Below, one piece after another: positions 45,906 through 58,100 of a DNA stretch of 64,000 bases (within the stretch, counting starts at the first letter, position 1; each line of letters begins with the position of its first letter). Source of the stretch: Owenia fusiformis (lineage: Eukaryota; Annelida; Polychaeta; Sabellida; Oweniidae); assembly GCA_903813345.2 (NCBI GenBank), contig CAIIXF020000008.1:9947278-10011277 (forward strand), in the 5' to 3' direction. The notes under the pieces were generated by a model. That model had not been told where the DNA came from. It searched no databases and saw nothing but the letters and a program-made list of their open reading frames with translations. The position numbers were made by a program, and so were the translations under genes.

Positions 45906-46630
45906 AGATGGTCAAACAGTATTATTAAACTATACCATTATGATGGTCAAATAGTATTATTAAACTATGCCATTATGATGGTCAAACAGTATTCTTAAAC
46001 TATGCCATTATGATGGTCAAATAGTATTATTAAACTATGCCATTATGATGGTCAAATAGTATTATTAAACTATGCCATTATGATGGTCAAACAGTATTCT
46101 TAAACTATGCCATTATGATGGTCAAATAGTATTATTAAACTATACCATTATGATGGTCAAATAGTATTCTTAAACTATGCCATTATGATGGTCAAATAGT
46201 ATTATTAAACTATACCATTATGATGGTCAAACAGTATTCTTAAATTATGCCATTATGATGGTCAAATAGTATTATTAAACTATACCATTATGATGGTCAA
46301 ACAGTATTCTTAAACTATGCCATTATGATGGTCAAATAGTATTATTAAACTATACCATTATGATGGTCAAACAGTATTCTTAAACTATGCCATTATGATG
46401 GTCAAATAGTATTACATGTATTAAACTATGCCATTATGATGGTCAAATAGTATTATTAAACTATGCCATTATGATGGTCAAATAGTATTATTAAACTATA
46501 CCATTATGATGGTCAAATAGTATTATTAAACTATGCCATTATGATGGTCAAATAGTATTATTAAACTATACCATTATGATGGTCAAATAGTATTATTAAA
46601 CTATGCCATTATGATGGTCAAATAGTATTA
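45906..46630. repeat. 35-bp minisatellite, ~21 units
   Basis: The unit is 'gatggtcaaa(t/c)agtatt(a/c)ttaaactat(a/g)ccattat'. Unit starts run from 45907 to 46613 with constant 35-bp spacing and one 6-bp insertion (near 46412). Three variable sites co-vary in the middle of the array, giving a 70-bp dimeric higher-order unit. It is not CRISPR: there are no spacers, and this is an animal genome. Confidence 0.96.
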
Positions 46631-48705
46631 AATTGTGATATTTTCCGAGCTGCTTGCTTTGAGAAGAAAGTGAGTAAAGCTGGTACTTGTGAACACCTCT
46701 TTAAACAGTTGAAGTAAACAGCTCAGAATGTAGTTTAGATTATTCATTGTTTTGCATTTACTAGTATAATACACGTACATGTTCGGTGTTCAATACATGT
46801 TCAATACATGTTCAATGGCAGTTTTGTGTTTTGAAATGATTGCCCTGTGTGACTTTCTGAACTAACAGCAGAAGTGTGATTAAACTAATTTTTTCGATGT
46901 GGGAATTGTTCAGTTGATCCCTGTGAATGAGTAAATATTGTGTAAAGCAATTACCTTCAGTATCTTTTCAATGTGCTCTGCTACCAGACTTAAGCTAATT
47001 AGGCAATCAGTTGAGTTAATTCATTAATTAAATCTCAGGGTCCAAACATTGCTGTGAGAAGCAGACTGTCGCCATTGACTATCAATGCTGGCAAAAACAA
47101 TGGCCTTTTAATCTGGAGCTACTATCAGAAATAATATTTGGAGGTTCATTAGTATAAGTGTTATTTCTATTTTTTATAATTTATTTGCTTTTACTTCTTA
47201 TGTTATTCACATTTGAAAAAATGTTTACTGACTGTCATAATGTCAAATCTGCAAATAGTTCATCAAGAAAACTTATTTAAATTGAATAAAACCCTTGATT
47301 CGAATGATGACACATTCATTAGTTTTTGATTGGCAACTTTCACCTTTGATATACTTTGATGAAAAATTCCTTATTTTGTATCTCTTTCAATTTGGAACCT
47401 GTCCTAGAATAAATAGAGTAGAGGTCCTCATTTATAGAAACAATATCGAAGATACCTAGGTAAGCAGATAGGGATACTAGGTAAATGGAAGGGATGGGGT
47501 GGCATTGGGCTCAGAGGTTTCTCCTTAAGGAGACAGTGAGATATCATTAATGCGCCTACTTAATCAATTGTGACATCACATTACCTTTCCTAACTAACCA
47601 AATATATCATAATATTTAAACTAGACTAATGCCCTGCGTAATGCAGGAAAAGATATCATGTTGAATTAATTACATTGTTTTGAACCTCTAAGTGGATTGA
47701 CTGATTTACAGTTTATCCTAATAAATAAGCAGCTATTACTAATATATATCTATTTTCATTTACTTAAATATCTTCCTCAGTGTAATGAAGTAAAATTAAT
47801 GAACAAGTCTCATCGCAATTAACCAATCAAGAATGAAACGTTTTATATTGGCTAATAATACCTTAAGTGAATCCGTTTTCCTGATTTTTTACTTATAATA
47901 TGAATAAATGGATTGACTTTTATGTTGTTATTAGTTGTAATAAAGGACTCGGTTGTTAACCATGCTATAACTGTAATGGTTTATGTAATAGAAATGTGGT
48001 TAAACTCCTCCCTTCATTTCTATTAGGGTTGTTCAAAAAGTTCTACACAAATATTTCTAACTATAAATGATTGACCAATCTTGTTCATAGTAAGTTGTTT
48101 GTTTGATGTTCAAAAGTAATATTTCCAAGTTAGAGACTGAAATACTACTCTGGATCATTAAATAAGTCATTAAAGAGGGAAATACCACAATTCCAGTTTA
48201 TAAATAATTACACCAAGATTTGATAATAAACACATTTTCTCTTTTAATCTTGTCAAATTTATCTCTGTAGAAGAAACAGCTTGCTCATCTTTATAACTTC
48301 AGTAAAGACCTGTGTCCATTCTAAAAATTTCCGTCTGCTCAATGCTCATGCTTTTCGCCTTATTCTATTTTATTTCACTCAATTTCTCTCTAAAATTTGA
48401 ATGAAGCCTTCCATTTTCTTGCATTTCTGTACAATCCAAGGTGTAAACTTCACATCTGTTAATTTAACACCTTGGCAATTCTTCATCTTTTTATCCAATA
48501 TCACATTTTAAAAAGAGTCTGCCATGTTGTTTATTTTCTAAGTTGAGGTTTGAAATACTCTGCTATGATCTGCTAAGGTGAATGTGTTTGCATTGGGGTG
48601 ATAGATGAGGGGTGTTGAGTGCTAGGTCTGAGTGTTAGTGGGTCTGCTAGGGGGTCTGCTAGGGAATATGTAGACCTACAGCAGTTCTTGGGATAATGAG
48701 AACTT

Positions 48706-48750
48706 AGCTTGTTTGTTTGTTTGCTTGCTTGTTTGTTTGCTTGCTTGTTA
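48706..48750. repeat. (ttgc/ttgt)n microsatellite
   Basis: Alternating 'cttgtttgtttgcttgcttg' units form a simple repeat in intergenic DNA. Confidence 0.85.
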
Positions 48751-50032
48751 ATATGTTGTTCATTGTTGTCCATGTGATGTCACAATAAGTAGCATTAACA
48801 TAGATTTAAATATAAATATAAATATTTGATTTCCATTTTCTCCTAAAGGAGATGCTTCGACTAAATCTTGATTCCCTTCAAAGCTTACTTCTGAAATATA
48901 ATGATTCACTTTTGCAAAGCAATCACAATTTGTGAGATATCATGAATGATTTCTCAACAATTATTCCTATCCATAAGAAAATGTGTACATTGTATATCCC
49001 ATTTTTTAGACAATGGGAAGTTTGTGCAAACATAATTTTCCTAACTATGAATTTTAACTTCATCATCTTTAACAATGGTAAAATATTGTTTACTGGACTT
49101 CTTTTTCTATAATACACTTTCATTGTTGCTCCTATTGAAAATCAATCAAAGTTTGAATTTCATTCTATTTGATAATAGGGCACTAAACTGTGCTGAAATC
49201 TCAGTTCACACCAAATAAATTAGCAGTAATTACTCTGTTTAATAGGTTTATTTGCTGTTTGGTAGTCTGGTGAATTTCATCTTTATCTGTTGAGTCTTCA
49301 ATTCTTCTAATTTGGTTCTGGTATCTCTCGATTGGGGTATGCCTTGCATCATTTTCATACTGATTGTTTTCTTTATAAATTCCTGTTGGCCATTTATCAC
49401 ATGTTAAGTACCATTGGAGGGCTATTATCTAAGTGTTATACTTCACAGGTAGAGACTACAAGTTCTCACTGGTGCTTTATGGGAACATTCGCTGATGACT
49501 CACTCCAATATAATATATTATTATTAGCACGATTGGCAATTAGGAAAACAAACCCCCAAAGACAATATCATTATCAATCCAATATCAACTCATGGAATCA
49601 TTTTAAAAATCAAATTTTGCATGTTTTCAACAATCACACAAAACCCACGAAAAATCCTATATAGAAAAATGTTTAACTTATATTTTTGAGTAGTCGTTAA
49701 TGTGGTTTCGTTAGTTTGTTATTATTATATACCTCAAATGTATTCTAGATGCTCATTGGCTTATTCATGGTCACATGACATGGAATAGATGAACTAATTC
49801 CCTGGAAAGTCCTAAATCCCTGCTTTCAGGGAAGATGAATTGTACTAATCACCAGTTAGGTCATGTGACCAGTCAATAGTACATTTTGTCTTCCCCCAAA
49901 TCAGAGATTATAGGAGTTGAAAGGTAAAATGCCTTTAAATGCCAATAAGAACCTGTGAACATTTGATATTGAAATGAAAAGACTTCTCATTTGTTTTTGT
50001 TTACAGAGTACTTATCAGGTATATAATAAAAC

Positions 50033-50201
50033 AAATAGTGACTGCCACATTTTCGGGAAATAGTGTAAAAATTTTCCTCTCGGGAATATCCTGTCCACTG
50101 ACTTGTTCCCTCGGCCTGCAGCCTCGGGAACATGTCAGTGGACAGGATATTCCCTTGAGGAAAATATTTTGCACTATTTCCCTCAATGGCAGTCACTATT
50201 T
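50033..50201. repeat. 169-bp hairpin with GC-rich core
   Basis: Arms 'aaatagtgactgccacattt...' and '...gcactatttccctcaatggcagtcactattt' pair over about 75 bp. The centre 'ccctcggcctgcagcctcggg' (50110-50131) closely resembles the centre of the hairpin at 32137-32273. Long open frames on both strands here are a by-product of the palindrome. Confidence 0.9.
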
Positions 50202-50744
50202 GTACATTACTGTACAGTGTGTGACTGTGACTAATTTATTAATGGAATGGTTAAATGCATCATTTGAAATAACATGTCAGATGTGTTAGGGCGTCATGGG
50301 ATTTTTCAATTTTTTTTTTAGTTTTTAAAGTTGTTTATTTTTAGGAAAATAGCATTATATAATTCAAAAGTTATTACTGTGACAAAGTATTTGAAAATCA
50401 CATGTTTTTACAATGTAGATTTGTGAAGATTAGTTTCAGTAAGATTGTAAGCATTTATTCATGCTTAAAGAGTCAACAATGGAAAGAGAGGCTTTGAATA
50501 TTATTCTATTATATTAAGTCAAATTGCATATAAAAATGGTGAAAATTTCACAATTTTCTGATTAGGACTGATTTATTTTTATTAAAATGTTTATCAGAAT
50601 TATCTTCCAAAATTTTACACTCAACTGGTTTTTTGAAATGGAGAAAAAACATTTAAGGCGCAACATGTTTTTTTTACTAATAACCTTATATGCATGATTA
50701 ACATATATGCTTCAATTGTTAGAAATGTAACAAGATGAATGATC

Positions 50745-50766
50745 ATTGTTTTTGGACACCCTGTAT
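50745..50766. repeat. Solo Tc1/mariner end
   Basis: 'tttttggacaccctgta' equals the right end of the element at 13592-14510. No left end was recognised. Confidence 0.45.
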
Positions 50767-52193
50767 AATTTAAAAAACACATGGAAGATAATGTTTTCCA
50801 AATAGTTGATGGTTGACATGGCTGCCAAAATGAATTGTTTACTATAAGTGGCTGAGCTGACCATATATCTCTGTCAAGTCAAGTGCTCCAGCTTGGACCC
50901 ACATTGAAACTACACCAGAAAGATAAACCAATCAGCAGCGTTGTCATTAAAATATTTTACACACACATGTCCTGTCAGGTCATTTACCAGTTCTGGCTAA
51001 TTGGAGTTTTAGTTAATCTTTTTCTCATTTTCAGACTTCTGGGCCAGTCATTTATATTAGCCCATGTAGGATTCAGTTTCTGAAAATCTGATGCTGTTTT
51101 CTTTCAAAAATTGAGGCCCACCTTTTCAATTAAGGCCCATTTTATCAAGAGAGGCCCATTTTGAGGATTAGGGCTATTTTATTACAAAAATAAAATCAAA
51201 ATCTGCAAATCATTTTGTTTTAATTTTAACCTTCACCTTTCCCCAAAAGCAAAAATCATGATTTTTGGATACTTGATTTTTCTTTACTTTTGAACAAAAT
51301 TAAAAGATGAATTTCATTGGACCATGGGCTTTGAGCTCTTGACGAAAGCCCATGATTGGACATGGTTCACTAAAATTAACACTTTCAATAATATGTGTAA
51401 TTGAAACCTAGTGACAATAACAACAACAATGCTACAACAATTACAACATTGCAAGGTTTCAGTTTTATTTCTGAACTTATACTTCTTGGAAGAGGGAGAA
51501 AATTGTTTATTTTCTCTAAACAAAATGGATCCTATTTTTTACATCCATAAAACAGGGAAAGGGTTTGAAATAATAAAAAGATCTTCCCAGATTATTATAA
51601 TTATTGAACTTTATCTGTATATTTTTCATCCAAATTGAATTGTCCTGCAAAGGCTCCAACTCTCTGGGAAATGTCTTGGGAGAGAGTATCATATAGCACA
51701 GGATTAATGGGCAGACACCTTATTAGATTCAGCAAATTAGAAAGGCAGCCACCAATCATGTCAGCCCAATTAGTATGTCACTTTTCTATAAATATTCACA
51801 ACTTTAAGCAAGCACTGCTTCTTGAGGATAACTTAGGTGAATTCGCTCAAACGAAAGTGAGTGTTTGAGAATTAGAAAATATAATTTTATTGAAGATAAT
51901 TTGAGGTTTCGTGGATGAATGTTCTTATACTGATATAAAGACAGAAATCAAAACTTTGAAGAACAGTAATAAGAAAGTTAAAAGACACTTCGACATAGCA
52001 AGAACAATTAGGATTTACAATAGAATTTAAAGTAAGAAAAGATTTTAGTTTGTTCTCATTCTAGAGAGATAATCTAGGGACAAAGCTACAAACTAGTTTA
52101 TTTAGCAAAGAAGAATATGAAAACAAATAATTGAGCACTAAATTTAAAATATTTTGAGCTCCGATATTGCTTCTGACGAGTTTCTAAGTGACA

Positions 52194-55100
52194 ATGTTGA
52201 TCAGCCCAGCTGGGTTTCAAGGAGTGAATGGGACAATGGGTACTTATTGGCCCTTAGGAAGCCTTGATGGAATCAAATATGGACCTTATATAGCCCCTGT
52301 TGGATCCTACCCCCATGATTTACGTCTTCTCCCGCTGACACTCCCTGGCCTACCCCGAGGGCCAACCACAGAGAGGGTGGAAGCTACCCCTAGCCCCCCA
52401 CACACGCAGCATCTCCCGGCAACTCATGAACAGGAAGATGCTCAAAAAAATAAAGATTTGAAATTCGGAATTGCAAATATTTTGTCTGATAAAATAGGAA
52501 CTTCAAAAAAGGAAGGTAAAATTACATTATGTTTTGTTTGTATTGTATGTGTAATTAAGGTTGATACTGTCTTATTTATATAGGATCTCATTACATCTTT
52601 TATTTAGTATGATTTGAGTTACTTTTCCCAAGTTAATTCTCAAAATTATTTGAACATAACAGATCTGATTGTTTGTTATATTTGTAGGGATCATCAAAAA
52701 TAATTTTGAGCTTTTAAAACAATTTAAATAGTTTATTCTCTTCTGATATAGAAATCAGTGAATATGTTGGATATTAGTAGAGCAAGGAATAAAAACATTT
52801 AAACAATTTGTTTCAGAATTGGTCAAACATGCATTTGTCCCAGTTTCTTCAAAACACACAGGTGCACTGATAGCACATAGTGGCTCAATCCAATCTCATG
52901 GCACAATCCCCACAGATGCTGGCACAACCAATGTTCAGACCCACCTAGGTCACCTTGATGGTCCATTACAAAGTCAGAATCCTGAAGGTGAATATACAGT
53001 AAAACCTGTGTAAATGGAACACCTTGGTATGTTGAAGAATTGTTCATCTAGGGAGGTGTTCCACGTACAGAGGTTCATTTAACATGAAGTCAGTGGGTCA
53101 TGGGACCCTTTTCTCTTTTGGATGTGTTCCACTTGCAGAGGTGTTCCACTTTACAGGTTTCAGTGTAATTTATTTGAATTGTGTTTTGAAAAATGTTGAT
53201 AATATGGTACGTAATGCCAATTGTATGTTTTCTATATGGGTGGCTTAATTTTGAAACAAATAACAATAATTTTAGATACATTTGTATGCTTCCTGGTGAA
53301 GACACTGAAATATATCAAAATCATTTTTGAGAGTCTAATACGCATGTTCATAACAATATCATATTGTGATATCATATTATACAATACAATGCAATAAAAT
53401 ACAATATTATATCATTTTGGTAATTACTTTACCCATACATATTACACAGCATTTAACTAATTTAAATTAGACATTTTATTTTCATTTCAGTATTTGGACA
53501 GAATGGAACTATAAGAATGTCGTGTTGTTCTAGCAGTCAGCCTGCACCCCCACATGTTGTGTCACACCTATCCTACAGTATAGCCCATCTGCCATACAGT
53601 ACTAGCCAGACCGTATGCAACTTGCCTGATATTGACAGGTTACCAGGTGAGTGTTAAACAACCAGACTTTATCTTAGACTTACCACTCCTCCGTTTTTGT
53701 TATTTTTTAATTTGATTGATTATATTTTAAAATAAACAAAATCCAGGGACAGATAGCTGCATTCCCACTAATTATTTAATGCTCAATCCCTGTATGTTAC
53801 CATTGATCAGTTCCACCCCACATTGCTGAAAATGATATGAGTACATAATGCAATATACCTGATCTCATGATCTTTAATTCCCAGAATGTGAACCTGACTG
53901 AAGATCCCCAATTTATTTTTGAATTGGTTTTATTGTGACACAGGATCTATAATAAGCAGCTGTCCTCAAACAATCAGGCAAAATCATTCTCATTTTGAAT
54001 CTAACTAGAACACCAGAATTGAGTTCCAGACTTATTTGGCTTTTCAGATATTCCCACATGAGGAATATATTTTTGTTAAAATCGTATATCTTATTTTTTC
54101 ATTTATTGACCTGTTTTCTTTCCAAATATTCTGGTTGAAGGTCACACATTAGATATTAATCTCAAGTTTTTTTTAACTATTTATCTGCAATTTACACTTT
54201 CCTTTCCTTGCATAATAAATCTTAAAAAACAATAGGGGGTGGAATCCAATTTTTTAACATCATTTTTATGGGAGGAAACACTTATGGAAAATTTATTTTG
54301 TTGCGTCAACTATTAAAATTCCAAAACATGGGCTAGTTTTTCAGTTTCTTTAGTTTCAACAAGGGGAAATGAATCAGAACTTATTAAAGAATCGCTGCTT
54401 CCAAACGAAGATGCTCATAAGTACATGTACTGACTTTTGGTATTATATGCTGCACATTGTTGACTCTTTTGACATAGTCCCTCAAGTGTCACATTTAGAG
54501 CCAGTTCTTATGTAAATAGCAATAAAATGTTTTATGATGAATTTTTTATAAATTGATGTGTTTATTTTCCCAAGAAATGGAATCTGAACTTGAATATTAC
54601 AATAAATTACTAAACATCCGTGCGAACAAAATTTATCTTGCTGTTTATTATTTACAATATAACCTCATGCATCATACTGCTTTCAGCATGAATATGCAAT
54701 GTGATTTTTCTTGCATTGTTTCAGGTTAAGATATGGGACATAATTTAAAGTACATTTTCAAAATATGCCATATGATATTACTTATGAGTTCTGTCATAGA
54801 ATTCATGCTTATGAGGAATATATTCCATTTATTCCCATAAACAGCAAAATAGCTTTAAATATTAGAAAAATGAAAAGTACATGTAAGTTTGAAATTGATA
54901 ATTAGTCTTTAAATTCAAGTCTCATTATAAATCATATAAACATATTTACATACCAGCATTAAAGAGCCTTCAAGGGAATATATGGCTTATGTATGAAAGA
55001 ATTAAAAATTCATTGAATTGAAATTGAAAATTCAGAATTTGTCATCCTCTCATTTTAGATAAAAATTCTCTTGTTTAACATGTTTAATCGTTTGGTAACA

Positions 55101-58100
55101 AAAATGGCATTGTCTCTATAATACAATAAAATAACGGTTAAAAAAATTATTTATTCAAAACAATATACTAGATGCAAGTAGACATAATCTTGATTTACGT
55201 CATTAAATATTCAAAATTCAGTCAAAGTGATGTCATATTTGAAATCTACATGTAAAAGTACATCTAGAAATATGGTTTCGGAAATTGTTTATCAACTTTG
55301 AACATTTTTTTTTGAAAGTTTGACTTCTCGTTCGGGTTGATTCCCCATAGACCCAATGTTACAAAATCACAAAAAGTGAAATATCTTTTCTTGTATTGGA
55401 CAGATAACATTTTCTTTTACTGGACATATTTCAATTTGCATAACTATTAGATACATAAGGGTTATATGAAAATTGAGCCACTAAAACAAATGTAATTTAA
55501 TTTAAAGGGAACTTTCTGCTATACCCGCCATGCTATCTGACCCGAACGAGCCACCTGGTGGTGAAACTGGTAAATACCTACTCGCATCTGGGTTATTGTA
55601 TACCAGCCTGTAATATTGTATATGTGACAAATGTCACTAGAATGGGTGGTCTTAAAGGTTTAGTATTGAAGTATGTTGTTAACACTTTACACTCATTAGC
55701 AGATTTTGGATCAATGCCCCTGCTTTATTTATAATTGTTTGCCAGGGAATTAGCATTTTAACAAAATAAAAATTGTACTTAAATTATTACACGTCCAGTT
55801 GCAGTGGCAGAAAAATCCAGAATTCTGCAGAAAAATTCACAATTTTGCATGGGAGAGATAATGGGTTTCCATATATTTGTCTTACTCTATAGTCTCACTC
55901 TATAGTTCGTCTTTGTAAGGCTAACACAGGCTATATTGGTCAGTTGTGTAATTTAACCCTTTCCCGACGTGAATATAAGAGGTAAATGTTGGCCCTGGTG
56001 ACGGATAAGTAAGAGCAGTTTTTAGGGGAAAACTGAAAATTACCTATGCCCAGGGACCTATACCTTGAATTTTATCACTGAAATACATTTTTTAGTAAGG
56101 ACTATCGTATTAGAACAACTTGTGAAAATTTGGTGTAAAAATACAGAATAGAACTGGAGATATTATCATTTCATCGATGTATATAAATGAAAATTATGGT
56201 GCCAAAAGGAGCCTATCGTCCTGAAAGGTATTACATATTAGGGCTCCATATGGAGCCCATCGTCGTGAAAGGGTTAACTGGGTATAATCACTAGTCCAGC
56301 ATAATCACATCTTCGTTCACTCGGCTCCTGTCGGTCCGTCGATGAACGCAGTGAAGACCGAGCGTGCGAAGATGGCATAATCATTGGTTTGGCATAATCG
56401 CTAGTCTTATAGACAAGAAATTTTATTATTGGTCAACTGTTAATTTATACATGGACAAGGAAAATCTCATGTCAGCTGGTCCTTAAATTAGTTTTGACAA
56501 GTAAGTCTGTATAAAATTCTTTTCATGCAAATTTTGATAAATGGAACTTGCTGTTGGACCAAAAATGGTTTATTTGTATTCTATCATGTCTCAATGGTTC
56601 TGATACTCTGATAGGTGACTGAGTACAGCAAATATGTGTATATTTCTTTTACATAATACGGAGTGGTTACAAAGTTTTCCAAAATCCCAGTTGCATCTTT
56701 TTTGTAACCCTGTCTGACATTCAAGAGTTTATTAATTATTTGCCATGATTCCTTATTTCTTGATTAAATGTAAAATCACTTTGAAATGGAAAAATCAAGG
56801 AACCCATTAGTACTATTATCAAAACGAAGTAGAAGCAATGCACATATTTCCAAGAATTTACAGCCAAATGTTTCTCATTTTATATTGTTTATCTAGGCAT
56901 AGTAATGACACCCCTAAAATTAACCTGCCACAGGAAATAAACACCTTGCTTAATGAGGGTATAATCAGGTGATGGGACTATTATCTGCAATTCTTGATTC
57001 CTTCCAGAACCAATTCTTTAAACTGTGGACATGTAAATTAGTCCAACAGATTTTTATTGAAAAACAATTGCTGGTTTGTGATAGAAAAACATCTTCTGTT
57101 TGTTTGTTTTTCAGCTCAGTTTTTAAAAATATTTTTTATATTGTTAGTTGTTCTTTTTTTCTTTTCTTTTTTCTTGTAAGCTGGAAAATCACCTCTCCCG
57201 GTTGAAAAATATTTTTTGTTTTCATTGAAAAAAATGAGTGCTTATATTTAGTATAAAGACTTTATGTATCTTCTTGTTAACATGGATATAAAGATTCATG
57301 GTATGCATATTTGCATCATCTTTATTGTTTCCTTTGCTAGAATGGGAGTTAGTGTCATGAACTGACCTCTTCTCATTAATTCTTAGTTAGCATATTTGTG
57401 CAATACAAATATCATCCAGGGTTATTGTTTCAAAAGTACCATACAGAAATATGTTCAATATTTATTTAACTAATATCAACTTAGATTAATGTGTTTTGAC
57501 TAAACTATGAAAAATGTTTCTCAAAATTACTATATTCATCACTCATCAAATCAATGTCTTAAACAATTCCAGGACAATCATCTCCAATTATTACATAAAG
57601 CAGGTGTTTTTTGTCAACATGAAAAATGCCTAGAAGGATTGGGTTTAACTGGAGATTTATTGGCAACAAGCATTAACCATTAAACTTGGGTCTTATCACA
57701 AGCATGCCCCTCCCCCTTATCTTATACCAACATGAGTGTGAAAAGCTCACAAAAACCTGTTCTATGGAAAGAAAAAATACCAAGCTACTTTTGCACAACT
57801 TCTTGTGAAGTTTTTCTGTTAGAATGAGCTACATGTATTATAGATATATTTTGAATGAGTCATAGCAAGATCTAGTGAAGTCTTAAAATATCAAAATTAA
57901 ATTGAAACGAAATGAGAGAAAACATAATTCAATATTAATAATTCAATCTAAAATTAAGAACTAAAATTTATTAATCTCATATTTGTGGTTTGGTTTACAT
58001 CCTTCTTGAAGTAGAAATTATAATTAAAAATGACTGACTTGGTTTGGTCTTATTTATATTGTATGCTTTCTATATTTGATAAATTATTAAATTGCCAAAA

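Larger units (their letters stand above)
37621..52193. other. ~14.6-kb intergenic region between TTC13 and HLX, no gene recognised
   Basis: Both strands were scanned for family motifs. Open frames are short (mostly under 110 codons), AT-rich and unlike any family I know. The region holds the repeats listed separately (foldback at 40.5 kb, 1.2-kb repeat at 42.7 kb, 35-bp minisatellite at 45.9 kb, hairpin at 50.0 kb). Being upstream of a homeobox gene, it may contain enhancers, which cannot be seen without comparison. Confidence 0.6.

Noticed and set aside
45906-46630. Regular repeats resembling a CRISPR array
   Set aside because: Units are contiguous 35-mers with no unique spacers, and the surrounding genes are animal genes.
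48013-48060. Possible mariner end 'gggttgttcaaaaagttc'
   Set aside because: No matching inverted end or transposase remnant was found within several kb.
50001-50289. Overlapping open frames on both strands near 50.1 kb
   Set aside because: They arise from a 169-bp palindrome, which gives mirrored frames on both strands.
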